42,730 nt of DNA from Sutterella sp. Its GTDB lineage: Bacteria; Pseudomonadota; Gammaproteobacteria; Burkholderiales; Burkholderiaceae_F. This document shows, piece by piece, positions 24,082 through 32,698 of this stretch; the first letter of the stretch is position 1, and each line of letters begins with the position of its first letter. The DNA is taken from positions 1-42,730 of the forward strand of contig DYCH01000078.1 of the NCBI GenBank assembly GCA_019418235.1. Reading direction: 5' to 3'. The notes under the pieces were generated by a model. The model made no database searches. It saw only the letters and a list, made by a program, of their open reading frames with translations, and was not told where the DNA came from. The translations under genes and the position numbers were made by a program.

Positions 24082-26919
24082 TTACTCCTTGAGTTTCGCC
24101 AAATGCTTTTTAAGATAAAACCCCGTTGCACTGCCCTTGACTCGAGCGATTTGCGCAGGCGTCCCCGTTGCAATGATTTCGCCCCCGGCTGCACCCCCTT
24201 CAGGGCCTAAATCCACAACCCAATCGGCCGAAGCAATCACATCCAAATTGTGCTCAATGATGACAATCGTGTTTCCTGCATCACGCAATTGTTGAATCAC
24301 TGAAATCAACATTTGTACATCTTCAAAATGTAACCCTGTAGTCGGCTCATCCAAAATGTAAAGCGTCTTCGTGGTATCGCGTTTTGAAAGTTCCAGCGCA
24401 AGCTTCATGCGTTGGGCTTCGCCACCGGAAAGCGTCAAAGCGCTTTGCCCCAATTTGATGTAACCTAAACCCACATCCATTAAGGTTTGAAGTTTGCGTT
24501 TTAAGGCCGGATGAGAGCTAAAGAAATCCAGGGCTTGCTCAACGGTTAACTCCAACACTTCAGCGATGTTTTTGCCCTTATAGAGCACGTCCAACGTTTC
24601 TCTTGCATAGCGCTGTCCGTGACAGACTTCACACGGCACGTACATATCGGGCAAGAAGTTCATTTCCACCTTAATGAACCCTTCGCCTTGGCAGGCTTCG
24701 CAGCGTCCGCCCTTGACGTTAAAACTAAAGCGACCGACGTCATAACCTCGTTCTCTGGCCACAGGCGTTTGAGCGAAAAGCTCACGAATGTGCGTGAAAA
24801 GCCCCGTATAGGTCGCAGGGTTAGAGCGAGGAGAACGACCGATCGGGCTTTGGTCAACATCAATCACTTTATCAAAGCGTTCCAGGCCTTCGATGCGCTC
24901 ATAGGGTTCAGGCGATATGCTCGCACGGTAAAGCGATTGAGCGGCAATGCGGTAGAGCGTATCGTTAATGAGCGTGGATTTGCCCGATCCCGAGACCCCC
25001 GTCACAACCGTGATTAACCCTTCGGGAATTTCTAAGGTTACGTTCTTTAAATTGTGGCCGCTCGCGCCCACCAGTCGCAAAACGTTATCGGTCTTGCGTT
25101 TGGCTTTTCTGGAAAGATCAATGTGCTTGGTGCCGTTAAGGTAAGCGCCCGTTAATGAATTAGGATTTTTTTGAATTTCTTCTGGCGTCCCAGAAGCAAT
25201 TACTTCGCCCCCTAAAAAGCCCGCCCTGGGCCCCATGTCCACGACGTAATCAGCCTCACGGATCGTGTCTTCATCATGCTCAACGACAATGACGGAATTG
25301 CCCAAATCACGCAGTTGTTTGAGTGTCTCAATGAGGCGATCATTGTCTCTTTGATGTAAGCCGATCGAGGGTTCGTCTAAGACGTACATCACCCCCGTTA
25401 AACCGGAACCGATTTGGCTTGCCAACCGAATGCGTTGACCTTCACCGCCCGAGAGCGTATCGGCACGACGATCCAACGATAAATACCCCAAACCCACATC
25501 GGTTAAAAACTTCAATCGTAAGGCGATGCCGTCAATTAACTTCTGTGCAATGTCTTTTTTCGTACCATCAATGGTAAGTGCATCAAAATAGCTTTTAGCT
25601 TCTTGCAAACTCATGCCCGTGATATCGGAAATGGCTTTCTTTTGTTCGCCCAAACCGATAAAGACATTGCGAGCGGCTTCTCTTAAGCGAGTTCCGTGGC
25701 AAGAAGCGCAGGGCTTTAATACGCGGTAGCGGTTGAGTTCTTCTCGTACGGCTTCGTTGTTGGTTTCGGCATATCGACGATTAAGAATCGCCAAAACACC
25801 GTCAAAGGGTTCAGTCTGATAAGTCACCTTCCCGGCACTTCGATAGGGCATCTTGATCTTTCTATCGCCCAAACCGTAGAGAATATCGCGACGATTGTCT
25901 TCCGTTAAATCACACCACGGGGTATCAATGTCAAAATCACAAGCTTTAGCCACCGCAGACATCATGTCAAAGTTGTAAAGGTTGCGACGATCCCAACCGT
26001 GGATGGCGCCGGAGGCCAAAGAAAGCTCAGGGTGGTTAACGACACTATCTTCAGTAAAGACCATCGATTCCCCCATCCCGTTGCAATCGGGGCATGCGCC
26101 TAAGGGGTTATTAAAGGAGAAAATTCGAGGCTCTAACTCTTCAACGCTATAGCCACATTCGGGGCAGCAGTAGTGACTCGAAAAACTTAACTTTTCCCGC
26201 GTGTCCATCTCTTCGACTTGCACACGCCCGTCCGTTAAACGAAGCGCCGTTTCAAAGCTCTCTGCCAAGCGTTGTTGTGCATCATCTCTGACCTTTAATC
26301 GGTCCACAATCACATCGACATCGTGACGCTCTTTAGGATCAAGATCGGGCAAAGTCTCAGCATCATAGCGTTTACCGTCAATTTGGAAACGAATGAAGCC
26401 TTGCGTTTGCATGTCTTGGAAAAAGCGTGCGAAATCCATCTTCTTTTGACGGACAACAGGGGCCACAATCATGATTTTGCTACCCACAGGCATTTGCATC
26501 ACACGATCAACCATCGCAGAGATGGGTGTGACTTCTAAGGGCAAGCCGTGCACAGGGCAATAAGGGGTACCCACGCGAGCAAAAAGTAAACGCAAATAAT
26601 CCAAAATTTCGGTGATCGTTCCAACGGTTGAGCGCGGGTTGGTTGTAACGGCTTTTTGCTCAATGGCAATAGCTGGCGACAAACCATCAATCAAATCAAC
26701 GTCCGGTCGCTCCATGAGGTCTAAAAATTGGCGAGCATAGGCCGAGAGGCTTTCAACGTAACGACGTTGCCCTTCGGCGTAGAGCGTATCAAACGCAAGA
26801 GAACTTTTCCCAGAGCCAGATAACCCCGTAATCACCACGAGTTGATGGCGTGGGATGTCCAAATCAATATTTTTTAAGTTATGCGTACGTGCGCCGCGAA
26901 TGCGAATTGCCGAACCCAT
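24082..26919 (-). CDS. uvrA: UvrABC system protein A
   Basis: 945 aa from the ATG at 26919; a TTG four codons upstream is also in frame but lies on the GGGG that serves as ribosome binding site. This ATPase detects DNA damage for nucleotide excision repair. Two ABC domains are complete: Walker A GLSGSGKSS near the start and GVSGSGKST in the second half, and LSGGEGQR and LSGGEAQR signatures. Zinc-binding Cys pairs (CPEC...CPDC and CEAC...CEVC) are present. It is divergent from ssb, a common arrangement in proteobacteria. I saw no clear LexA box. Confidence 0.97.
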   Translation of the reverse strand: MGSAIRIRGARTHNLKNIDLDIPRHQLVVITGLSGSGKSSLAFDTLYAEGQRRYVESLSAYARQFLDLMERPDVDLIDGLSPAIAIEQKAVTTNPRSTVGTITEILDYLRLLFARVGTPYCPVHGLPLEVTPISAMVDRVMQMPVGSKIMIVAPVVRQKKMDFARFFQDMQTQGFIRFQIDGKRYDAETLPDLDPKERHDVDVIVDRLKVRDDAQQRLAESFETALRLTDGRVQVEEMDTREKLSFSSHYCCPECGYSVEELEPRIFSFNNPLGACPDCNGMGESMVFTEDSVVNHPELSLASGAIHGWDRRNLYNFDMMSAVAKACDFDIDTPWCDLTEDNRRDILYGLGDRKIKMPYRSAGKVTYQTEPFDGVLAILNRRYAETNNEAVREELNRYRVLKPCASCHGTRLREAARNVFIGLGEQKKAISDITGMSLQEAKSYFDALTIDGTKKDIAQKLIDGIALRLKFLTDVGLGYLSLDRRADTLSGGEGQRIRLASQIGSGLTGVMYVLDEPSIGLHQRDNDRLIETLKQLRDLGNSVIVVEHDEDTIREADYVVDMGPRAGFLGGEVIASGTPEEIQKNPNSLTGAYLNGTKHIDLSRKAKRKTDNVLRLVGASGHNLKNVTLEIPEGLITVVTGVSGSGKSTLINDTLYRIAAQSLYRASISPEPYERIEGLERFDKVIDVDQSPIGRSPRSNPATYTGLFTHIRELFAQTPVARERGYDVGRFSFNVKGGRCEACQGEGFIKVEMNFLPDMYVPCEVCHGQRYARETLDVLYKGKNIAEVLELTVEQALDFFSSHPALKRKLQTLMDVGLGYIKLGQSALTLSGGEAQRMKLALELSKRDTTKTLYILDEPTTGLHFEDVQMLISVIQQLRDAGNTIVIIEHNLDVIASADWVVDLGPEGGAAGGEIIATGTPAQIARVKGSATGFYLKKHLAKLKE

Positions 26920-27057
26920 CTTTATCCCCAAAATTTTGGCTAAACCAATACATTTTATCGGTTTTCTTTTACTGAAATGAAATGTGAATGTGTTATTTAC
27001 GTAAAACTCAGCCTTTAGGTGTGGACATTTTCAGTCAGTTACTACAAAATAGTGAAT

Positions 27058-27077
27058 AGCATATTTTTGGATATGCT
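27058..27077. repeat. Inverted repeat in the uvrA-ssb intergenic region
   Basis: AGCATAT (27058-27064) and ATATGCT (27071-27077) form a perfect 7-bp inverted repeat with a 6-bp centre. It does not match the CTGT-N8-ACAG LexA box. A regulatory role is possible but unsupported. Confidence 0.35.
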
Positions 27078-27144
27078 CACCAAACGCATCAAAAGCGACG
27101 GGTGAGTTAACTCCCTGTCTGAAGCCTTTGGATTGGTTAGGTTT

Positions 27145-27172
27145 GTTGTCATTTTTATGACAACGTTTTTTT
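27145..27172 (+). terminator. Intrinsic-terminator-like hairpin in the ssb leader
   Basis: GTTGTCAT (27145-27152) pairs perfectly with ATGACAAC (27157-27164) around TTTT, followed by G and seven T (27166-27172). It ends 14 bases before the ssb ATG. Because uvrA is divergent, no upstream plus-strand gene needs this terminator. It is therefore a candidate attenuator within the ssb leader. Confidence 0.65.
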
Positions 27173-27186
27173 GGAAATGAAAGATT

Positions 27187-27681
27187 ATGGCTTCGGTTAA
27201 TAAAGTCATCATTATCGGTAATTTGGGACGTGATCCCGATACCCGTTATACCGCTGAAGGCGGTACGGCCATTACCACGATCACTGTTGCAACGTCTCGT
27301 CGCTACAAGGATTCTAATGGTCAACCTCAAGAAGAAACCGAATGGCACCGCGTTGTGTTCTTCGGTCGTCAAGCTGAAATTGCTTCCGAGTACTTGCGTA
27401 AGGGCCGACCGGTTTATGTGGAAGGTCGTTTGCGCACGCGTAAGTGGCAAGGTCCGGATGGACAAGATCGCTACTCCACGGAAATCATCGCTGAAACGAT
27501 GCAAATGTTGGGTACGCGTGAACGCTCTGAAGGCGCTCCGGCCGCTGGCGGTTTTGAATCCGCTCCGCGTCGTCCGATGCAAAGCGAAGGGGGCTACCAT
27601 CAAGCTCCTTCTCGCCAAGCTGACCCGATGCCCGCTCCCGTGGGTGGCCTCGACAATTTAGACGAAGATATTCCGTTCTAA
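27187..27681 (+). CDS. ssb: Single-stranded DNA-binding protein
   Basis: 164 aa. The OB fold covers about residues 1-110, with ASVNKVIIIGNLGRDPD at the start, TEWHRVVFFGRQAE, and YVEGRLRTRKWQ. A Gly/Pro/Gln-rich linker follows. The protein ends in the acidic tip DEDIPF used to bind partner proteins. It is divergent from uvrA and is followed by a strong terminator. Confidence 0.97.
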   Translation: MASVNKVIIIGNLGRDPDTRYTAEGGTAITTITVATSRRYKDSNGQPQEETEWHRVVFFGRQAEIASEYLRKGRPVYVEGRLRTRKWQGPDGQDRYSTEIIAETMQMLGTRERSEGAPAAGGFESAPRRPMQSEGGYHQAPSRQADPMPAPVGGLDNLDEDIPF

Positions 27682-27695
27682 ATTTTGCTTGCCGC

Positions 27696-27737
27696 AAAAA
27701 ATAACTCCCTCACATTCCGTTTGGGAGTTATTTTTTT
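27696..27737. terminator. Bidirectional terminator between ssb and the EAL gene
   Basis: AAAAAATAACTCCC (27696-27709) pairs with GGGAGTTATTTTTT (27723-27736). A- and T-runs flank it on both strands, and it lies between convergent genes. Confidence 0.92.
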
Positions 27738-27751
27738 GTGCCTTGTAAGAC

Positions 27752-29059
27752 TTAAAGAGCACAGACTACGTCTTCAATGAAGGCCTTTTGTACAAACTCA
27801 CTCACAGGCATGGGTTTAAAGCACACGTACCCTTGAATAAGATCGCAAGTCGTGGTTTTAAGAAAGTCCAATTGCTCTTGCGTTTCGACCCCTTCGGCAA
27901 CAACTTGTAGCCCAAGTTTCGTCAATAACGCCGTGATGGCGCTCAATACGATACAAGCCCTCTCACCACCCCCTAAGAAGAAGCTTCTATCTAACTTCGC
28001 AGCATCGACAATTAATTCTTTCAGGCAAACGAGCGATGAATAACCGATTCCAAAATCGTCCACAGAACTTCTAAAGCCAATCTTGCGAAGCTCTCTTAGG
28101 AATTCCTTTGTACTGGCAAAATCTCGAATCACGTCCGTTTCGGTGATTTCTAACTCAATTTCCTCGGGCGATACACCGTAGCGTGTGCATACCGACTTCA
28201 AATGCTCTAAAAGACCGGGAATTGTAATCGTTTGACGGGATAAATTAACTGAGATTGGACACACACGATGGTTTTCCTCATGCCACTTGGCAATCATCTG
28301 GCAAACCGCTTCAAAAATGAACATATCCAAGCGGTGAATCAAGCGATATTTTTCAAGCGTTGCGATGAAGTGGGCGGGTGATAAAAGTCCCTTCTTAGGG
28401 TGCTTCCAACGAGCGAGCGCCTCTGCCCCCACAATACGACCATCTCTCATGGACACTTTGGGCTGTAAATACACCTCAAAAGCGTCTTCTTTAAGCGACG
28501 TGACCAACTGCGTAAAGACTTCACGTTCTTCTAACGTCCTGGCCGCTCGATTGGGATCAAAGAAGCACGACTCGTTGCAACCTACGACATCATCGGAGTG
28601 CTTACGAGCCATGTTGGCATACTCATACATGCGCTCATAATCCGTTTTGTCGTTTTCTGGTAAATAAATACCGAAACGCAATACCAAATGCGGGCCAACT
28701 AAAGCGTGAGTAATGATTTTTTCATCGACCTTTTGACGAATGAAGGTCAAACGATTAAGAATTTCTTGACGGTTGCGAGTCTTCATTAAGACGTAGAAAA
28801 CGTCACCCGCATCACGAACGAGAAGCTCGTCCTCAGACAGCGATTGCTTGATACAACGATAGATATGATCGAGGATGATATTGCCAACTTTTCGACCAAA
28901 ACTGACATTAATCAGTTTGAATTGGCGGATATCGATTGAGACAATGGCAAAGGCCGTACGATCAGTTTCAAGTAATTGTCTTGCTTGTTTGGAAAATTGC
29001 AAACGCCCCATCCCGCCCGTTACTGGGTCAATGGATGCACGAGTTTCGGATTGATCCAT
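27752..29059 (-). CDS. GGDEF-EAL protein, likely c-di-GMP phosphodiesterase
   Basis: 435 aa from the ATG at 29059, with AGGAG nine bases upstream; an in-frame TTG at 29065 is too close to that site. The N-terminal GGDEF domain (about 10-165) has RDAGDVF where an active cyclase has RxGGDEF, so it is probably inactive. The EAL domain (about 180-425) keeps the catalytic set: EALARW, NLSRQ, ELEITET, DDFGIGYSS, KLDRSF, VAEGVET and IQGY. It should therefore hydrolyse cyclic di-GMP. No membrane segment or sensor domain is seen. It lies just downstream of a pilus operon whose ATPase has a c-di-GMP-binding domain, and has its own promoter and structured leader. Confidence 0.88.
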   Translation of the reverse strand: MDQSETRASIDPVTGGMGRLQFSKQARQLLETDRTAFAIVSIDIRQFKLINVSFGRKVGNIILDHIYRCIKQSLSEDELLVRDAGDVFYVLMKTRNRQEILNRLTFIRQKVDEKIITHALVGPHLVLRFGIYLPENDKTDYERMYEYANMARKHSDDVVGCNESCFFDPNRAARTLEEREVFTQLVTSLKEDAFEVYLQPKVSMRDGRIVGAEALARWKHPKKGLLSPAHFIATLEKYRLIHRLDMFIFEAVCQMIAKWHEENHRVCPISVNLSRQTITIPGLLEHLKSVCTRYGVSPEEIELEITETDVIRDFASTKEFLRELRKIGFRSSVDDFGIGYSSLVCLKELIVDAAKLDRSFFLGGGERACIVLSAITALLTKLGLQVVAEGVETQEQLDFLKTTTCDLIQGYVCFKPMPVSEFVQKAFIEDVVCAL

Positions 29060-29083
29060 TTGCAATAACTCCTAATCTAACCA

Positions 29084-29107
29084 AAAAAGGACCTATTGGC
29101 CCTTTTT
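29084..29107 (-). terminator. Terminator-like hairpin in the leader of the EAL gene
   Basis: On the minus strand AAAAAGGGCC (29107-29098) pairs with GGTCCTTTTT (29093-29084) around AATA, with one mismatch, and runs into T. It ends about 25 bases before the EAL-protein ATG. It can stop read-through from the pilin operon or act as an attenuator in the leader. Confidence 0.6.
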
Positions 29108-29241
29108 CATCAACATGCTTCAGTTTTCCTCAATAGTGAAGCAAAAAACTGGAAGCGCCATTGATAGAGCAACGCAACGGAAGCATTCACCTATCAATAG
29201 CGACTCAATGCGCATTTCTGAGATTAGATACCTCTTGTTAC
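29108..29241 (-). ncRNA. Structured 5' leader of the EAL gene (orphan attenuator candidate)
   Basis: Minus-strand RNA of this stretch can form a stem from CTATCAAT/ATTGATAG (29191-29198 with 29160-29167) enclosing a 23-nt loop. Two mutually exclusive stems then follow: GCTTCA/TGAAGC (29117-29122 with 29137-29142) and CAGTTTT/AAAACTG (29121-29127 with 29145-29151). A terminator-like hairpin (29084-29107) and the ribosome binding site come next. It does not match the c-di-GMP-I riboswitch consensus as I recall it. Confidence 0.4.
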
Positions 29242-29271
29242 ATTGTACGAATTTTTATCAAAACAAAGCAA
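29242..29271 (-). promoter_or_regulatory. Candidate promoter for the EAL gene
   Basis: On the minus strand TTGCTT (29271-29266), an 18-bp spacer and TACAAT (29247-29242). A start near 29235 would give a leader of about 175 nt. Confidence 0.45.
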
Positions 29272-29334
29272 ATTTCTTCTTTAAATTCTTAGCGTTAAGG
29301 TCTTTCTATTAGATAGACTTATATCAATAAATTG

Positions 29335-30093
29335 TTATTTAGGAGTTGTCTCCGGAATCTCTTTTAACATGACTTTCTCCCATTCGCCTTCCGAGTTTCG
29401 AATATATGTAAAACATTCAGCCCTCTTGGTGTTTTGATTCTTATTGGTATCTACCCAAAGTTGGTTACCTTCAACCTTTGTATTGGCATCTTTCAAGAGT
29501 TGAACTTTTTTTAAATCCCCCTCTCCTGCCCAACCTTCCGATTGAACCCAAACATACAACACTCCATCTTTAACAAAAACAAGACCCGGTTCCGGCTTTT
29601 TTTCTTGATCAACAGCTAAATCATCCCAAGTGATCATTCCATCAAATGAATCGGGAGTATCAGGTTTAACCTCAATCTCAGGGAAATTAATCTCCACACA
29701 CTTAGGCACCTCTAGCATGGCAATATCATGAAACTTACGTTTAGAACTCGGAGAGAACGCTGAAACAGAAATCCCCTCCGATGTGATTTCATCACCTGCA
29801 ATAGAGAGCTCAAAGTCTCCAAATTGGAATTTCCCGTCATCGCTAATTTGTTGCAAAGTCTTAACTTTATCTACTGCGCTTGTACATGAATTCCCTTGAG
29901 CCATGTAACGTGTAAAGCGAGAATTAATTTTGACTTGTGCGGCATCTACAGTGGCTTTGGCTAACTTTCGTTCCGCTTCTTCACGCAGGTCAAAGTAATG
30001 CTGAGCAACCAACGTCCCAAGTACACCCAAAATAATGAGTGAAAACACAATTTCGATCAGTGTAAAACCTTGCGTATTAGCGATTCTCTTCAT
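29335..30093 (-). CDS. Minor type IV pilin-like protein with large C-terminal domain
   Basis: 252 aa from the ATG at 30093; an in-frame TTG at 30108 overlaps the previous stop. The class III signal is MKRIANTQG before FTLIEIVF, cleaved after Gly, with Glu at position 5 of the mature protein. A hydrophobic helix follows. The roughly 200-residue C-terminal part has FDGMITWDDLAVDQE and VKDGVLYVWVQSEGW and resembles nothing I can name. It is the last and largest of five minor pilins and is a candidate for the pilus tip. It overlaps none of its neighbours and starts 11 bases after the preceding stop. Confidence 0.75.
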   Translation of the reverse strand: MKRIANTQGFTLIEIVFSLIILGVLGTLVAQHYFDLREEAERKLAKATVDAAQVKINSRFTRYMAQGNSCTSAVDKVKTLQQISDDGKFQFGDFELSIAGDEITSEGISVSAFSPSSKRKFHDIAMLEVPKCVEINFPEIEVKPDTPDSFDGMITWDDLAVDQEKKPEPGLVFVKDGVLYVWVQSEGWAGEGDLKKVQLLKDANTKVEGNQLWVDTNKNQNTKRAECFTYIRNSEGEWEKVMLKEIPETTPK

Positions 30094-30104
30094 CGTTAAT
30101 AACC

Positions 30105-30566
30105 TCAATTAACCCGAAGTTGCAATGTTCTCGAACGGCTCAAAACCGTCCCATCCTCTAATTCAATTTTGAAGTTCACATCTTCCACAATTATTTTTTT
30201 TACAATACCCACTTCCGGATTTTGAATGGCCTCTTCGGCAGATATCCCTGAGTTTATTCTTGTAACAATTGCCGTCCCAATCTTGAACGTCTTCATTTCA
30301 TTAAGACGATTGACCACTTGGACATCATCGTTAAAATCAATCGTTTCAGCAGACAAAAGATGGTTATTCAAAATATGGTTCACTGAATCTAAAAGATATT
30401 CCACTTCATATTGGTGGCACGTGTCGGCAATATGCGAAAACACAGGCGTAGAAGAACCTCTGAGAAAAACGGCCAATCCAGCAAAAAAAACAATGATAAG
30501 CACAGCATAGACCAAAATGCTGCCTCGTTGAGAGAATGATAAGAAATGATTGTTTTTAACACTCAT
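30105..30566 (-). CDS. PilX/MshP-like minor pilin component
   Basis: 153 aa from the ATG at 30566, with AGGAG seven bases upstream; a GTG at 30569 is also in frame. The N-terminus has QRGSILVYAVLIIVFFAG, a prepilin-like hydrophobic helix after a Gly but without the Glu at position 5 seen in other pilins. That pattern is usual for PilX/GspK/MshP-type proteins that sit at the pilus tip. The rest is hydrophilic with a single Cys in DTCHQYE. It lies within the tightly packed minor pilin operon. Confidence 0.68.
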   Translation of the reverse strand: MSVKNNHFLSFSQRGSILVYAVLIIVFFAGLAVFLRGSSTPVFSHIADTCHQYEVEYLLDSVNHILNNHLLSAETIDFNDDVQVVNRLNEMKTFKIGTAIVTRINSGISAEEAIQNPEVGIVKKIIVEDVNFKIELEDGTVLSRSRTLQLRVN

Positions 30567-30568
30567 CA

Positions 30569-31018
30569 CTACTCTCCTCGATTAGAGCTAACGTAAAAAA
30601 CGAACGTTTTTTCTTTTGCACCAGCGGCACCAGCGTGCATCACTAAAGTCACTTTACTGACATTATTATTTCCTGCTTTGCCAAATGTACTAACTTGTTC
30701 AATCTTAAAAGATTTAACCTTATCTAAAAGCATTTTTCCGTTATTACCAGCCTGGCCTAATTGCAACTTGTCTGAGGTTCCGCTAGCCCCCCAAACATCA
30801 CTGTCCTTCTTTTCTCGAATTTTTTGGGTAATGACATTCATTGCGACATCAACTTGAGGCATGATAACTTCAATACCTTGGATGGAGCGATAAATACTTA
30901 CGCCATACACCAGTCCATACGTTCCGACGACACCAATAAACCCAACGATCACCAAAGTAATGATCATTTCTAAAAGCGTAAAACCGGCTGAGGTGCGAAA
31001 CTTACTGACGGAGAACAT
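30569..31018 (-). CDS. Minor type IV pilin-like protein
   Basis: 149 aa from the ATG at 31018; a TTG two codons earlier is also possible. The prepilin signal is SKFRTSAG before FTLLEMIITL, with Gly at -1 and Glu at +5. The C-terminal part is short, with no cysteine. It overlaps the end of the upstream pilin gene and abuts the next one, so translation is probably coupled. MshO/PilW-like by position, but this is inference. Confidence 0.75.
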   Translation of the reverse strand: MFSVSKFRTSAGFTLLEMIITLVIVGFIGVVGTYGLVYGVSIYRSIQGIEVIMPQVDVAMNVITQKIREKKDSDVWGASGTSDKLQLGQAGNNGKMLLDKVKSFKIEQVSTFGKAGNNNVSKVTLVMHAGAAGAKEKTFVFYVSSNRGE

Positions 31019-31427
31019 AATCAAACTTCACGCCTCCTCTCGAAACAGAAATAAACCACAAAGAACAAGCAACCCCGGTCTCTTCTCCACACTTCACTAA
31101 CGTAACTTCCTTATATTTGTCGCTAGTAGTCGTTGTATTCACATCTATACCTACTGATTGAACAGATATGTCTAATCCACAAACTCTTTTGATACTGTCT
31201 TCATCAATACTTGATACTTTTTGTCCTGCATATTCCGCTTTAATACGTTCAACACAGCTGGCAACGTCTCTTACGTCTTCTTGTTGCGTCACAATTTGTT
31301 CAACGCGCAAATACCCAGCACCCAAAACCGTAGCAGCAATCAACCCAGCAAACGAGAAAATGACTAGCGTTGCTATCACTTCAATTAATGTGAAACCGGC
31401 AATCATAAAAGGACGTCTTTTACTCAT
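31002..31427 (-). CDS. Minor type IV pilin-like protein
   Basis: 141 aa. The prepilin signal is RRPFMIAG before FTLIEVIATL, with Glu at +5. Four cysteines in the mature part (RDVASC, RVCG, KCGEE, VACSL) could form two disulfides. It overlaps the previous gene by four bases (ATGA) and the next by more than ten, as expected in a coupled pilin operon. Confidence 0.75.
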   Translation of the reverse strand: MSKRRPFMIAGFTLIEVIATLVIFSFAGLIAATVLGAGYLRVEQIVTQQEDVRDVASCVERIKAEYAGQKVSSIDEDSIKRVCGLDISVQSVGIDVNTTTTSDKYKEVTLVKCGEETGVACSLWFISVSRGGVKFDYVLRQ

Positions 31428-31852
31428 TTTCCCGACTCCACAAAACCGGTCGATTCTACTTTCAGGGTTATCGACTCTTGGCCATCTAGCGTTTTGATCT
31501 GCAGTGTTTGGGAGGTATTGATCGTTCCCAATCTATCAAACGTCAAATCAACAATTTCTGGTTCAACAATGACATCTTTCAATTCTGTGGTTGCCATAAC
31601 ATTACCATTTGACCAACGTTGTGTGATGACGCCCTCTTCAGTAATGGACATTGACAACGTATCTTCCATCAAAATGGCTTTATTTCTTGTTTGAACAAAT
31701 GCAGAAATCAATTGCACTTTAGCCCTTTCTAATTGGCTATCGGCAACTCTTAAGGACGCATAATGAGAACCGATCATCGTTGAGGCGATACCGATGATGA
31801 TCAGTACAAAGATAATTTCAAGAAGTGTAAAACCGGCGTCTTTTCTGGCCAT
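31424..31852 (-). CDS. GspH/FimT-like minor type IV pilin
   Basis: 142 aa from the ATG at 31852, which has AGGAG seven bases upstream; the open frame extends much further up but overlaps pilD. The prepilin signal is MARKDAG before FTLLEIIFVL. The mature part reads QTRNKAILMEDTLSMSI and ITQRWSNG, the layout of GspH/FimT-type initiator pilins. It starts 13 bases after the peptidase that would process it. Confidence 0.78.
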   Translation of the reverse strand: MARKDAGFTLLEIIFVLIIIGIASTMIGSHYASLRVADSQLERAKVQLISAFVQTRNKAILMEDTLSMSITEEGVITQRWSNGNVMATTELKDVIVEPEIVDLTFDRLGTINTSQTLQIKTLDGQESITLKVESTGFVESGK

Positions 31853-31865
31853 CGCGCACTCCTTT

Positions 31866-32687
31866 TTAACCCACAATCCAATTAAACCACATCTGCCACA
31901 GCATTGGGCCCCATAACAGGGTGACCCACGCGCCCATGCAAAGAAACGGTCCAAAAGGAAGGGCCATGGAATGAACATCTTCTGTGCGCTTCTTAGCAAC
32001 CCCAACCACTGCAAAACCAACAAGCGCCAAAACGCCGGCTAAGAAAATCATCATGCTCAGATACGGAAACGTGCAAAGCGCCCCCAGCATGAACATCAAC
32101 TTCACATCACCCCAGCCTAACCCGTCAATGCCACGAAGTCGCTTATAGCCCCATGCGAGCGCTCCAAAAAGTCCTCCGCCCACAAGTGCCCCTAAAAGCA
32201 CATCAATCCATGCATTACCCAATCCATAGACTGACGCAAAGATAGCAATCACCGCTCCCGGTAACGTGAAACGGTCGGGCAATAAGTAGGCTTTAAAGTC
32301 AATCAAAGAAAGGATTAAGAAAAGGCCCGTAAAAATCAATACGGTTAAATAGGCAAAACTCACACCGAATCGCAAACCCACGAAATAGGCAAGAAGCGCA
32401 GAAATGAGTTCAGCCAAGGGGTATTGAAAACTGACTTTTTCTCCACAGTGAACGCAACGCCCACGTAAACACACCCAACTCACCACAGGAATCAATTCCC
32501 AGGGTTTTAAAGGAGTTTGACAGGCTTCACAATGAGATGGTGGCCAAAGAATGGACTGCCCTGCGAGATAACGATCGGCGCAGACGTTATAAAAGCTTCC
32601 TAAAAAGAGGCCTAAGATTGCGGAAAAAATCGCAAAATCCTCTTTTGGAATTTGAGCTAAAAGGGCAAAGCTATCCATGACGGTCAT
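31866..32687 (-). CDS. pilD: Type IV prepilin peptidase
   Basis: 273 aa polytopic aspartic protease that cleaves prepilin leaders after Gly and N-methylates the new end. The N-terminal cytoplasmic domain has the four cysteines in two CxxC pairs (CEAC and CVHC). The catalytic aspartates are in LIDFKAYLLPD and GWGDVKLMF. About eight membrane spans are visible, with GLFLGSFYNVCADR at the start. It is placed among the pilin genes it would process. Confidence 0.95.
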   Translation of the reverse strand: MTVMDSFALLAQIPKEDFAIFSAILGLFLGSFYNVCADRYLAGQSILWPPSHCEACQTPLKPWELIPVVSWVCLRGRCVHCGEKVSFQYPLAELISALLAYFVGLRFGVSFAYLTVLIFTGLFLILSLIDFKAYLLPDRFTLPGAVIAIFASVYGLGNAWIDVLLGALVGGGLFGALAWGYKRLRGIDGLGWGDVKLMFMLGALCTFPYLSMMIFLAGVLALVGFAVVGVAKKRTEDVHSMALPFGPFLCMGAWVTLLWGPMLWQMWFNWIVG

Positions 32688-32698
32688 TTCTTAGTCTC

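Noticed and set aside
26920..27186. LexA/SOS box between uvrA and ssb
   Set aside because: No CTGT-N8-ACAG or close variant was found; the inverted repeat at 27058-27077 does not fit.
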